NCBI GenBank assembly: GCA_025757845.1
Contig: CP107211.1
Location: 1,984,001-2,048,000, forward strand
Direction: 5' to 3'
Source: Oscillospiraceae bacterium
Lineage (GTDB): Bacteria; Bacillota; Clostridia; Oscillospirales; Ruminococcaceae
DNA length: 64,000 nucleotides
Part shown: positions 18,398-27,392 of the stretch, in pieces
Numbering within the stretch: position 1 is the first letter of the stretch
How the letters are laid out: the number at the start of each line of letters is the position of its first letter
Notes under the pieces: model-generated
Told to the model about the DNA's origin: nothing
What the model saw: the letters and a program-made list of their open reading frames with translations, nothing else
Databases searched by the model: none
Made by a program: the position numbers and the translations under genes

Positions 18398-20263
18398 TCA
18401 CCTCAACGTTATGTAGTTTTCCGGCTCTGCAAGCGCTGCGCCGCCGCCGGAAACATGATCGCGCCATGTGTTTTTCACCCATGTATCTTCGCCCGCAGAC
18501 GTTCCGCTTTCGCTCGCAGGCAGCGCTGCCATCTGCTTTTCCGTTGCCAGACAGGTCACGGTAACGGTGTCGTCATCCCGCAGCGGCTGCCCGTTGCGGG
18601 TGATGCCGGTCAGGGTATAGCTGCCATTATCCTCTTCTACCTCCACGGCAATGCCGCTGACCACCGGCAGAGAACCACGGTTGAAGGGCACAAAGCCGCC
18701 CTCCCAGCCTTCCACAAAGGCGCGGACGGTTTCCTTCAGCTCTGCGCCGGTCATGGTGCGCCGGCGGGACATCAGACCGTTGGGCATGATCATGGAAGCC
18801 GCCATTTTCTTGTTATAATCTGCCTGCAGCACACTGCCGGTAAAGCTGTTTGCGGTGGCAAGCAGCACATCCGTGCCGTAAACGCCGCGCAGCGTGTTTG
18901 CCATAACGGAGAAGGCGGCGCTGCCGCCGTTTGCGTGGAACACGTTGGAATAGCTCTTCCCGGAGGTCAGCACGGTCTCGTCCGCGGCGGGTGCTTCTTC
19001 GGCAAGAAGCTGGGCATTGAACGCACGATAAGCCTGCTGTGCCGTGTACTCGCCTGCGATCATTTTGGAGACCACATCCTTGGAAATGGCAAAGAAATCG
19101 TTGGAGGCAATGCGGATATACATATGGTTTTCTTCCACTACGCTGCGCACATCCTTCATATAATCAGTCAGGCGCAGGGGGACGTTCTGGCTGTAGCTCA
19201 GCACATCCTGCCCGTCCGCAACGATGCGGTTCTGCGCCTCCTCGGAGAGCATGACGTTCAGCACCTTCATGGCATTACTGCGACGCGCGGTGTCCTGCTC
19301 CAATTCACGGTTCAACGCAACCTGGAAATACGGGGTGGTCATGATCCACTTTTCGCCGTTCTGGCTGAAGAAGGGCAAAAAGGTCGTGTCGATGCCCTCA
19401 TCCTGAAACTTCTTGACCCCGGCAGAGCTGCCAAAGTACATGGCAACTTCTCCGTTTCGGTACAGATCCATCACGTCATCGTAAGTATGCGCAAGGTCGT
19501 CTGCTGTGAGATGAGTATCCTGAATGAACTGTTCCATCCGCTCAAACGCCCCCGGCCACACGGCATTGTCCAGACCGACCCGTGCGGTGCTGGCGGGGTC
19601 GCTGTAAGCGGTGCGCCACTTGCGCCCTTCCGTCGTGGTAAGCTCGGCAGCGGAAAGTCCCTGCAGCGTTTCCATGCAGGTGTAGTCGTAGGCATAATCG
19701 GCGGTAAAGCCCCGGATGCCTGCCTTCTCAAACGCCTGACAGGCCGAAACGAAGCTCTCGTAATCGGTGGGCAGGGGGATATCGTACTGCTCAAAAAGGC
19801 TGCGATTGACCACAAAGCCGTGTGCGTCGGCACATACCGGCAGCCAGTTCACGCTGCCATCCTCGTTTTTGAAGCTGTTGAGGTAGGTGTTGTACACAGC
19901 ACCTGCCTCATTGGTTAAAGCAAGGTTCATCAGGCTGTCCTTCAGGGGAGCAGCATCGTGCAGCGAGAACCGGCAGCAGGTGATGATATCCGGCAGACCG
20001 CCGTTCTGCTGCAAAAACTTGTAAAAATCCAGATCGTTGTTGCCGACGATGAACTCGATATTCACATCCGGCAGCTGCGCCTGGATATAGGGCGCATAGT
20101 TTTCGTACAGGCCGGTGGTCCACAGATACACTTGAATGGTCTGGGCATCCTCCTGCTCCTGTACCTGTTCTGCGCTTTTTGTTCCGCATCCGGTCAGCAG
20201 GGAGACCGCCATCACCAGTGCCATAAGCACGGAAAACACGCGATGCAATGTTCTTTTGTTCAT
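18398..20263 (-). CDS. Lipoprotein: solute-binding domain fused to 5'-nucleotidase C-terminal-like domain (paralogue)
   Basis: 621 aa. The ATG at 20263 has GAGGAG upstream. The lipobox LLTGC gives Cys26; unlike the copy at 5618 there is no twin-arginine motif. The binding domain shares several blocks with the other copy ([40 protein letters not shown]). The C-terminal part has [29 protein letters not shown] and [19 protein letters not shown], the pattern of a 5'-nucleotidase C-terminal domain. It is the first gene of a two-gene operon with the kinase at 15444-18392. The ligand is unknown; a nucleoside or sugar is a guess from the domains. Confidence 0.8.
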   Translation of the reverse strand: MNKRTLHRVFSVLMALVMAVSLLTGCGTKSAEQVQEQEDAQTIQVYLWTTGLYENYAPYIQAQLPDVNIEFIVGNNDLDFYKFLQQNGGLPDIITCCRFSLHDAAPLKDSLMNLALTNEAGAVYNTYLNSFKNEDGSVNWLPVCADAHGFVVNRSLFEQYDIPLPTDYESFVSACQAFEKAGIRGFTADYAYDYTCMETLQGLSAAELTTTEGRKWRTAYSDPASTARVGLDNAVWPGAFERMEQFIQDTHLTADDLAHTYDDVMDLYRNGEVAMYFGSSAGVKKFQDEGIDTTFLPFFSQNGEKWIMTTPYFQVALNRELEQDTARRSNAMKVLNVMLSEEAQNRIVADGQDVLSYSQNVPLRLTDYMKDVRSVVEENHMYIRIASNDFFAISKDVVSKMIAGEYTAQQAYRAFNAQLLAEEAPAADETVLTSGKSYSNVFHANGGSAAFSVMANTLRGVYGTDVLLATANSFTGSVLQADYNKKMAASMIMPNGLMSRRRTMTGAELKETVRAFVEGWEGGFVPFNRGSLPVVSGIAVEVEEDNGSYTLTGITRNGQPLRDDDTVTVTCLATEKQMAALPASESGTSAGEDTWVKNTWRDHVSGGGAALAEPENYITLR

Positions 20264-20519
20264 CAAATCGTTCTCCTCACAACTCTTGGGCAGCTGCCGT
20301 CCTGCACTCCCGAATACCGCAAAAAGGCATAGGTACAGCACGACAGAGATATAGGATTATATTACCACCGCCATGAGGGATTTTCAATAAAATTTCATAT
20401 ATTGATCCATAAAAGCAGCGCGTGTCCGATTTCTTTGCGCCAGTCGAGAAAGCCGCCCGGACCAGTTCCTGCATCTCGCTCCGTGCCTTGCGGCAGTCCG
20501 GGCAGGCAGCTTTGGCCAG

Positions 20520-20542
20520 TTGGGTTATTTTGCTCCCCGTGG
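20520..20542. other. attR of the 17-kb integrative element
   Basis: The arm TTGGGTTATTTT (20520-20531) is followed by GCTCCCCG and the TGG shared with attL (20540-20542), after which the host gene resumes. The stretch 20264-20519 holds the promoter side of the lipoprotein gene; I see no gene in it. Confidence 0.88.
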
Positions 20543-22585
20543 CCGGAGCAGGCGCTGCGGGCCAACATCCACTGCCAGATCTCGCTGGCGCTGAACCGCA
20601 TCTACACCGAATGGTACCCCAGCAAGGGCTACACCTTCAACATCACCAACTCCACCAGCTACGACCAGTATTACGTCCACGGCCGCACCGTGTTCGAGGT
20701 GATGGTGCGCATCACCGATGACATTTTCAACACCTATCTGCGCAAGCGCGGCACCGTGAACCCCTATTACTCCGAATACTGCGACGGCAAGTCGGTCACC
20801 TGCCCGGGGCTCAAGCAGTGGGGCACCGTCACGCTGGCCAACAACGGGCGCAGCGCTTTACAGATCCTGCGCTACTACTACGGCAGCGATATCGAGATCG
20901 TGCGTACCAGCAACATCCAGTCCATCCCCCAGAGCTACCCCGGTTCGCCCCTCCGGCAGGGAGACAGCGGCACGGCGGTGTTCACCCTGCAGCGGCAGCT
21001 GAACCGCATCACCAAGGACTACCCCTTCCTTGGCAAACTGACTGTGGACGGGGTATTCGGCAGCCGGATGGCCGCCACGGTACGGGCGTTCCAGAAGCAG
21101 TTCAATCTGACCGCCGACGGCGTGGTGGGCCGCCAGACCTGGTATAAGATCAGCTATATCTATGTGTCGGTCAAGGATCTGGCCGAGCTTACCAGCGAGG
21201 GCGAGACTTCCAGCGGCACCCTCTCGGACGGCACCTGGGGCGGCACGGTCCTGCGCACCGGCTCCACCGGCAGCGCCGTGGAGCAGCTGCAATTTTGGCT
21301 GAACACGCTGGCGCAGTACGAAAGCGCCATCCCTGCCGTAAAGGTGGACGGCGCATATGGCACTGCCACCGCCAATGCGGTGCGCGCCTTCCAGCGCAAA
21401 TACGGCCTGACCGTGGACGGCGTGGTGGGCCGCACCACCTGGACCGAGGTATACGACCAGTTCCGCAGCATCCAGTCCGACAATGGAACCCCCAACGCCT
21501 ACCCCGGCACGCCGCTGCGGGAGGGTTCCAGCGGCCAGAACGTGCGGCTGGTACAGTTCTGGCTCAAGATCGCCCGCACCGTGTACACGAGCCTTGCCAA
21601 CGTGACGGTGGACGGAAAATTCGGCTCCGCCACCGCAGCCGCCGTGCGGCGGTTCCAGAGCTATTTCGGCCTGACCAGCGACGGCGTGGTGGGCCGTATC
21701 ACCTGGAACAAGCTGTATGAGGTGTACAACGACATCGCCAACAAGCTGCTTTCGTCCAGTCTGCGCCCCGGCGAGTACCCCGGCGTGCTGCGCAATGGCT
21801 CCTCCGGCACGGCGGTGCGGGAGCTGCAATTTTATCTCTACCTCATGAGCGCCTACGAGAGCAGCATCCCACCGGTAAGCATTGACGGCAAATTTGGCGC
21901 GGATACTGAGCGCGCGGTGCGGGCGTACCAGCGGTTTGCGGGGCTTACCGTGGACGGCGTGGTAGGGCGCACCACATGGAATTCCCTCTATGGCCGCGCC
22001 AGCCAGCTGCGCAGTTCCGGGCCGGTGGTCACGCTGAAGCGTCTGCCCTACCCCGGCACCCCGCTCACCGTGGGCAGCAGCGGCAGTGCCGTGCTGTACT
22101 ACGCCCTTCTGCTGCAGCGCATTGCCTACTACTTTGACAGCGTGGAAAACCCGCCCCTCTCCGACCAGTACACCGACGAGACAGCCGCCGCCACCTGCAG
22201 CGCACAGCAGCTGCTTGGGCTGGAGCAGACCGGCGTTGCAGATGCCGACACCTGGACGGCAGTGGAGGCGCTGAGCCTGCAGCTGGCCGCCCATGCCCCG
22301 AACCCGGACCGAGACGTTCCACCCAGCACCGCTTACCCGGGGCGCGCCATCGCCGAGGGCAGCGCCGGGCAGGAGGTTGGACAGGTGGAGCGCTGGCTCA
22401 ACCGCCGGGCGCAGCTTTCCTGCGGCGAGGACTATGTGGCCGACAATAACCGCTTTGGCGCGGCAGACGCCGCTGCCGTGCGGGCCGTCCAGCAGCAGGC
22501 GGGGCTGCTGGTGACCGGCATCGTGAACCGCGAGACCTGGGCCGCCCTGCAGGCCCAGAGCTGCAATTGCGACAAGGAGGAGTGA
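20540..22585 (+). pseudogene. Peptidoglycan-binding protein, 3' part (interrupted by the integrative element)
   Basis: In frame with the 5' part at 2925-3482; the host portion starts at the Trp codon 20540-20542. It contains WPEQALRANIHCQISLALN, then six PG_binding_1-like repeats of about 70 residues. Each opens with YPG or an equivalent turn and most end DGVVGRxTW; the last two are more diverged. The open frame extends upstream into element DNA to 20402 without a ribosome site, so this half is probably not translated alone. It is followed four bases later by an M15 peptidase gene with a similar C-terminal domain. Confidence 0.9.
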
Positions 22586-22588
22586 GCC

Positions 22589-23281
22589 ATGGCACGGCTT
22601 CTGATCTACGACGCCTACGAAAACAAGGTGTACACCTACGCCAACCTCAACGAGAACGACCCCATGCCCTACAGCACCGGCACCACCCTGCGGGTGCGGG
22701 AGTTCCGGGGCAAATCGGCCAGTCCCACCCTGTGGACCACCATTGCCGCTATGGAAGCCTGGAACCTGACCCGCCGCAAATACGGCAAGAGCATCCCGGT
22801 GGGGTATGCTTTCCGGCGCATCTGGGAGGGCGGCCACGGCACCCGCAGCCAGCACTATGCAGGCGTGGCACTCGACGTGGGCCAGAGCCTGACCCAGACC
22901 AAGCGCACCGCCATTTACAACGCCGCCCGGAACACCGGGGCCTGGGGCTATGTGGAGCCTTTGAGCCAGACCCCCACCTGGGTGCACATGGACCGCCGCT
23001 ACGGCACCCCTGCCTGCAGGGGCACCACCGCCGGGTACCCCACCCTCCGGCGTGGCAGCCGGGGCTGCTATGTGATGGTGCTGCAGGACGCTCTTTCGGC
23101 CCTGGGCTACCAGACCGGCAGCCGCATCGACGGGGTGTTCGGGGCTCGTACCGAGGAGGCCCTCCGGGGCTACCAGCGGCGCACCAGCCTGCGTGTGGAC
23201 GGGGTGTGCGGCTGCAACAGCTGGAAAAAGATCAGCACCGCCGTGCTGGGCGTGGGTCGTACCAAGACCACCATCGACTGA
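22589..23281 (+). CDS. M15-family peptidase with C-terminal peptidoglycan-binding domain
   Basis: 230 aa. The zinc site of the VanY/DacB-like M15 family is visible: SQHYAGVALDV gives His89 and Asp96, and WVHMD gives His133. Residues about 150-225 form one PG_binding_1 repeat (LRRGSRGCYVMVLQDAL ... DGVFG ... DGVCGCNSW). There is no clear signal peptide. The gene begins three bases after the interrupted gene with a GGAGG, so disruption upstream probably lowers its expression as well. Role: cleavage of peptide stems of cell-wall peptidoglycan. Confidence 0.85.
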   Translation: MARLLIYDAYENKVYTYANLNENDPMPYSTGTTLRVREFRGKSASPTLWTTIAAMEAWNLTRRKYGKSIPVGYAFRRIWEGGHGTRSQHYAGVALDVGQSLTQTKRTAIYNAARNTGAWGYVEPLSQTPTWVHMDRRYGTPACRGTTAGYPTLRRGSRGCYVMVLQDALSALGYQTGSRIDGVFGARTEEALRGYQRRTSLRVDGVCGCNSWKKISTAVLGVGRTKTTID

Positions 23282-23294
23282 TTTTTTGCGCAAA

Positions 23295-23332
23295 GAAGCC
23301 CGGAAGCGTCAGACGCCTCCGGGCTTCTCATT
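23295..23332. terminator. Bidirectional terminator
   Basis: GAAGCCCGGA / TCCGGGCTTC stem with an inner GCGTC / GACGC pair and a T run, between convergent genes. Confidence 0.85.
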
Positions 23333-23346
23333 TTTCGGGATAAAAT

Positions 23347-24309
23347 TCAGCCGTTCACAATGTGCTCCCCGCTGCCCTCCAACCAGGTGCGCAGGTTGCG
23401 GGTGGTGATGTCCATCAGCCGCTGCAGGGCCTCTTTGGTGGTCCAGGCGATGTGCGGCGTGAGGATGGCATTGGGCAGTCTGCGCAGGCGGCTGTCCTGC
23501 GGGAGCGGCTCGGTGCCAAAGGCATCGGCCCCATAATAGGCCAGCTGCCCGCTCTGCAGGGCATCGGCCACGGCTTCCTCGTCCACCAGCGCACCGCGGG
23601 CGGTGTTCAGCAGGATCATGCCGGGCTTTGCCTTGGCCAGTGCCCCGGCATTGATGAGCCCCCGGGTAGCGGGCGTGGCCGGACAATGCAGGCTGAGCAC
23701 ATTGCTGCGGGCCAGCAGGGTGTCAACGTCCACGAACTCCACCCCGTCCTCTGCGTACTCCGGGCGCACGGTGCGGGTGCACACCAGCACCTTCATGCCA
23801 AAGGCGCGGGCGATGCGGGCAGTCTGGCGGCCGATGCTGCCGTAGCCGTACACGCCAAAGGTTTTGTCCAGCAGCTCCATCTGGGGCAGCAGGCCATATT
23901 CCGCCGGGATGTCCAACTGCCAATGACCCGCTTTCATGGCGCGGTTGTAGCGCTCGGCGCACTGGCAGATGGCCAGCAGCAGACTGAAGGTCATCTGCGC
24001 CACACTGTAGGTGGAGTAGCCCGGCACGTTGGCCACGGCCACGCCATGGCGGCGGCAGGCTTCCAGGTCCAGATTGTCGGTGCCTGTGGCGATGATGCCC
24101 ACCCATTTCAGGTTGGGGCACTGGGCCAGAATGTTTTCGTCGATGCAGCACTTGTTCAACAGCACCAGATCGGCGTCCCCGATGCGGGGCGCGATCTCCT
24201 CATAGGCGGTGCGCACATAGCTCACGGTGTCGGGCACCAGCGCCTTCACACCGGACCAGTCCAAGTCGCCAGGCTCCATCACATAGCTTTCCAGAATGAC
24301 TGCTTTCAT
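23347..24309 (-). CDS. D-2-hydroxyacid dehydrogenase (NAD-dependent)
   Basis: 320 aa. The Rossmann motif is GYGSIGRQTARIA. The catalytic Arg lies in the LHCPATPATRGLI region, Glu in DAFGTEP, and His in LTPHIAWTTKEA, all typical of the glycerate/glyoxylate reductase branch. The ATG at 24309 has AGAGGAAG before it; upstream in-frame sequence belongs to the preceding gene. Substrate cannot be told from sequence; hydroxypyruvate or a related 2-keto acid is likely. Confidence 0.9.
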   Translation of the reverse strand: MKAVILESYVMEPGDLDWSGVKALVPDTVSYVRTAYEEIAPRIGDADLVLLNKCCIDENILAQCPNLKWVGIIATGTDNLDLEACRRHGVAVANVPGYSTYSVAQMTFSLLLAICQCAERYNRAMKAGHWQLDIPAEYGLLPQMELLDKTFGVYGYGSIGRQTARIARAFGMKVLVCTRTVRPEYAEDGVEFVDVDTLLARSNVLSLHCPATPATRGLINAGALAKAKPGMILLNTARGALVDEEAVADALQSGQLAYYGADAFGTEPLPQDSRLRRLPNAILTPHIAWTTKEALQRLMDITTRNLRTWLEGSGEHIVNG

Positions 24310-24340
24310 GGTTCTTCCTCTCTTTTTCACACGCTTGTTG

Positions 24341-24979
24341 TTATGCCGGGTACATGGCCAGCAAGGTCTCCTGCCCGGCGGTCTGTCGGCTGTCCAGCGC
24401 CGCATACCCGCTTGCCAGCAGACGGGCCAGCCGGGCACGGTCCTGCAGCGGCACCCACACCGGCACCGGGTCCCGGGCCGCGCACCCGGCGGCCAGCACA
24501 AAGCAGGGTGCCAGACTGTTCAGCGGGCGCAGGGCCCGCAGCGCCAGCCCCTGCCGGATGTACAACGGCAGCAGAGCGTCGGACTGCGCGGTACATTCCA
24601 GCACCGCCAGCACCCGCCCGCCCCGGGCAAGGCGCTCCGCCCGGGCAAAGGCCGCCCGGAGCAGCGGTTCTGCAGCATCGGGCTGATGCAGCACCGGCGG
24701 CGTGAGGAACTGCCCGCCCTCCACACCGCGCCAGCCTGCCCAGGCCCGCAGGGCCGCGGCAAGGGCGGTGTCTGCGTTCAGCGGTTGGAGCAGTACGGCT
24801 CCGGCCGGAGCCCCGGCGGCATCGCACACGCCGCACACCTCGCCTACGGTAAGCATCCGCAGCACCTCGCTGCGGGGGCGGTAAAGACTGCCTGCCTCGC
24901 CCCGGAGCAGAAAACAGAATTCCTCGGCGGAAAACCGCCGCACCGGCCGCACCCGCGGCGGGTCACAAACCTGAATCAT
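24341..24979 (-). CDS. Hypothetical protein, possible GNAT-type acetyltransferase
   Basis: 212 aa, very GC-rich, preceded by GGGGGACCC. The alternating strand/helix pattern with GAVLLQPLNADTAL, RVLAVLECTAQSDALLPLYIRQGLALRALRPLN (split pattern of strand, then Asp/Leu-rich helix) resembles a GNAT fold, but the acetyl-CoA loop is not clear. It lies 31 bases before the dehydrogenase in the same direction. I do not assign a function. Confidence 0.5.
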   Translation of the reverse strand: MIQVCDPPRVRPVRRFSAEEFCFLLRGEAGSLYRPRSEVLRMLTVGEVCGVCDAAGAPAGAVLLQPLNADTALAAALRAWAGWRGVEGGQFLTPPVLHQPDAAEPLLRAAFARAERLARGGRVLAVLECTAQSDALLPLYIRQGLALRALRPLNSLAPCFVLAAGCAARDPVPVWVPLQDRARLARLLASGYAALDSRQTAGQETLLAMYPA

Positions 24980-25057
24980 TTTGGGTCCCCCATTCTTTTC
25001 TGGAATGCTCTCAGCATACCGAAAAGCGGGTGCGAACCGGCTCGAAACCGCGCTGCC

Positions 25058-25780
25058 TTATTCCAGCACGACGTCCTCGCTCAGGACCTGCCCGATGGGC
25101 TTGGCAATGCACAGATCTGCCTGGGCGTCGGCCCCGGTGGGCTGCATGTTGATCACCACCAGATGGTCGCCCCGGAAATACCGGATGAGCCCGGCCGCCG
25201 GGTATACCACCAGACTGGTGCCGCCGATGATGAGGGTGTCCGCGTGGCGGATGGCGTTCACCGCGCCGGACAGCACTTCCTCGTCCAAGCCCTCCTCATA
25301 CAGCACCACATCCGGCTTGACGATGCCGCCGCATTTTTCGCAGCGGGGCACCCCGGTGCTGTTGGCGATGTAGTCTACATCATAAAAAGCCCCGCAGCGG
25401 GTGCAGTAGTTGCGCAGGGTGCTGCCGTGCAGCTCGTACACAGTCTTGCTGCCGGCGGCCTGATGCAGCCCGTCAATGTTCTGGGTGACCACGGCCTTCA
25501 GCTTGCCCTGTTTTTCCAGCTTTGCCAGACGCAGGTGTGCGGCGTTGGGCTTGGCTCCCTTTACAATAAGCTTATCGCGGTAAAACCGGTAGAACTCTTC
25601 CGGGTTCTGTTCCCAGAAGGTGTGGCTGAGAATGGTCTCCGGCGGGTAGTCGTATTTCTGGTGATACAACCCATCCACACTGCGGAAATCCGGGATGCCG
25701 CTCTCGGTGGACACTCCCGCCCCGCCAAAAAAGACGATGCGGCTGCTCTTTGCCAGAATCTCTTCCAATGCCTGTACCAT
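25058..25780 (-). CDS. cobB: Sir2-family NAD-dependent protein deacylase
   Basis: 240 aa. The NAD site GAGVSTESGIPDFRS, the core TQNIDGLH and the catalytic His in HGS are present, with four zinc cysteines in CTRC and CEKC. Removal of acyl groups from lysine with NAD as cosubstrate is expected. I start at the ATG 25780, which has an AGGAAAGGGG upstream; an ATG at 25804 lacks a site. It is divergent from the alkyltransferase gene across a 90-base gap. Confidence 0.93.
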   Translation of the reverse strand: MVQALEEILAKSSRIVFFGGAGVSTESGIPDFRSVDGLYHQKYDYPPETILSHTFWEQNPEEFYRFYRDKLIVKGAKPNAAHLRLAKLEKQGKLKAVVTQNIDGLHQAAGSKTVYELHGSTLRNYCTRCGAFYDVDYIANSTGVPRCEKCGGIVKPDVVLYEEGLDEEVLSGAVNAIRHADTLIIGGTSLVVYPAAGLIRYFRGDHLVVINMQPTGADAQADLCIAKPIGQVLSEDVVLE

Positions 25781-25869
25781 AAACGCAAACGCCCCTTTCC
25801 TCATGGCTGATTTTGTGTTAAGATACCATCAGTATAGCACATTCTGACCAGAAAGGAAGCGTTGGTTTT

Positions 25870-26340
25870 TTGAACGTCTGGTACATCAACAGCATGCTGG
25901 GCACCCTGCGGCTGGAGGAAGAGGACGACGCCCTGTGCGGGGTACAGCTGTGTCCGGACGGCGTGCCGGACCTGGAGCCGCTGCCCCGCAAGGTCTGCGA
26001 GACGCCCCTGCTGCAGGAAACCGAAGAGCAGCTCAACGAATACTTTGCCGGGGCACGGCGGGAGTTCGATCTGCCGCTGGCCCCCAAAGGCACCGCCTTC
26101 CAGAAAGCGGTCTGGGCCGAGATGAACAAGATTCCCTACGGCGAGGTGCGCACCTACGGTCAGCTGGCCGCGGCCCTCGGCAAACCAAAGGCCGCCCGCG
26201 CCGTGGGCGGGGCCTGCCACTGCAACCCCATTGCCATCATCCAGCCCTGCCACCGGGTAGTGGGTGCCAACGGCTCCCTCACCGGCTACGCCTACGGGCT
26301 GGAAGTAAAGGAGTATCTGCTGGAGCTGGAGCAGGATTAA
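25870..26340 (+). CDS. ogt: Methylated-DNA--protein-cysteine S-methyltransferase
   Basis: 156 aa. The active site is PCHRVVG with Cys127. Flanking family motifs are present: IPYGEVRTYGQLA, NPIAIIQPC and LTGYAYGLEVKEYLL. The protein repairs O6-alkylguanine by moving the alkyl group to its own cysteine. The start is a TTG at 25870 with AAAGGAAG ten bases upstream. Confidence 0.93.
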   Translation: MNVWYINSMLGTLRLEEEDDALCGVQLCPDGVPDLEPLPRKVCETPLLQETEEQLNEYFAGARREFDLPLAPKGTAFQKAVWAEMNKIPYGEVRTYGQLAAALGKPKAARAVGGACHCNPIAIIQPCHRVVGANGSLTGYAYGLEVKEYLLELEQD

Positions 26341-26346
26341 GGGCAC

Positions 26347-26381
26347 AAAAGCCTCCCCACCACAGTGGGGAGGCTTTTTTA
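26347..26381. terminator. Bidirectional terminator
   Basis: AAAAGCCTCCCCAC / GTGGGGAGGCTTTTTT between convergent ogt and the NAD(P)HX dehydratase gene. Confidence 0.92.
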
Positions 26382-27278
26382 TCGCTGATGTTCCGCAAAC
26401 ATCCTGCCAAGTTCCGGCAGGATATCGTGGGGCAGCATGCCGTATTCGCCGTGGACGGCGGCGGCACGGTCGGCGGCGGCACCATGCAGGTACACCGCAC
26501 AGGCGGCAGCCTCATAGGCGGGCAGGCGGCAGGCCAGCAGGGCGGCGGTCATGCCCGCCAGCACGTCCCCGCTGCCGCCACGGGAAAGGCCGGGGTTGCC
26601 GGTGGGGTTCACGCGCACCCGGCCGTCCGGGGCCGCTACCACCGTGCGGGCGCCTTTGAGCACCACCACGGCGTTCCATGCCTGCGCACACCGCAGGGCC
26701 GTGCCCTCCCGGTCGGCGTTGATCTGCGCCGCCGACCGGCCGGTGAGCCGGGCCATCTCGCCGGGGTGGGGCGTGACGATCAGCTCCCCCGCCGGGTGTG
26801 GGAAGGCTGCCCCTTCTGCCAGCAGCTGGGCTGCGGCGTTCAGGCCGTCGGCGTCCAGCACGGCACTGCCCGCAAAACCGGGCAAAAGCTGCTGCACAAG
26901 GGCCTGGGTCTCGGCGGCGCGGGCCGCACTCTGAGCGGTGCCGCCAAGGCCGGGGCCAAGCAGCAGAACGGTTGCTTTCTGCCGCCGGAGCAGCGGCACG
27001 TTTTCCGGGGAAATACCGCCCTCGGCCCCTGCCCTGCAGGGGCACAGGCAGCACTCCGGCAGGCGGGCTGCGGCGGCGCTCACCACCGGTTCCACACTGG
27101 CAAGGGTCACGATGCCCGCCCCGGTGCGCAATGCGCCCTCTGCGGCCAGCAGTGCAGCGCCCCGGTAGAATGCGCTGCCCGCCACGGCCAGCACACTGCC
27201 AAAGGTGCCCTTATGGCTGTCCCGCGGGCGGCGGGGGATATTCTGCCAGACAAATTCTTCGGTAATTTCAGCGGCCAT
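26379..27278 (-). CDS. nnrD: ADP/ATP-dependent NAD(P)H-hydrate dehydratase (YjeF C-terminal domain only)
   Basis: 299 aa, a ribokinase-like fold with SHKGTFGSVLAVAGS, LLLGPGLGG, VLDADGLN, LIVTPHPGEMARL, VVLKGARTVV, GNPGLSRGGSGDVLAGM. These are the signatures of the dehydratase that repairs hydrated NAD(P)H. The N-terminal epimerase domain found fused in many bacteria is absent here. The ATG at 27278 has GGAGGT at good spacing. Confidence 0.92.
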   Translation of the reverse strand: MAAEITEEFVWQNIPRRPRDSHKGTFGSVLAVAGSAFYRGAALLAAEGALRTGAGIVTLASVEPVVSAAAARLPECCLCPCRAGAEGGISPENVPLLRRQKATVLLLGPGLGGTAQSAARAAETQALVQQLLPGFAGSAVLDADGLNAAAQLLAEGAAFPHPAGELIVTPHPGEMARLTGRSAAQINADREGTALRCAQAWNAVVVLKGARTVVAAPDGRVRVNPTGNPGLSRGGSGDVLAGMTAALLACRLPAYEAAACAVYLHGAAADRAAAVHGEYGMLPHDILPELGRMFAEHQR

Positions 27279-27327
27279 TCTCAGCACCTCCGGCCATACA
27301 AGCGGAAAAATTATTTTTTATCGCAAC

Positions 27328-27351
27328 GAGAGCAGCCTGCGGGCTGCTCTC
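27328..27351 (-). terminator. Hairpin terminator after the GTPase-NYN gene
   Basis: A 10-bp perfect stem GAGAGCAGCC / GGCTGCTCTC with a four-base loop lies 40 bases past the stop. The T run is delayed and weak. Confidence 0.6.
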
Positions 27352-27392
27352 ATTGCTTTTTCACGGGTGGGTCGTAACGGAAAATTGCAGCA

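Larger units (their letters stand above)
3481..20541. mobile_element. 17.06-kb skin-like integrative element with serine recombinase and signalling cargo
   Basis: The boundaries are set by the split host gene and by the att sites. The recombinase gene lies at the left end with its 3' end 45 bases from the junction. The cargo is eight genes: a 46-aa protein, two SBP/5'-nucleotidase-C lipoproteins, a family-3 binding lipoprotein, three hybrid histidine kinases and one GGDEF-REC-HD-GYP protein. No relaxase, conjugation, replication or structural phage gene is visible, so the element may be excisable but not self-transmissible. The recombinase gene looks AT-richer than the cargo, whose base use resembles the chromosome. 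Confidence 0.88.

Noticed and set aside
20940..22560. Regular repeats that could look like a CRISPR or tandem repeat array
   Set aside because: The period (about 210-260 bases) is that of coding PG_binding_1 domains, in frame, with diverged DNA. No CRISPR-type repeat or spacer is present.
20858..23293. 811-codon open frame on the minus strand opposite the peptidoglycan-binding repeats
   Set aside because: It is a shadow of the repeat-rich plus-strand gene. Its apparent repeats mirror the PG_binding repeats.
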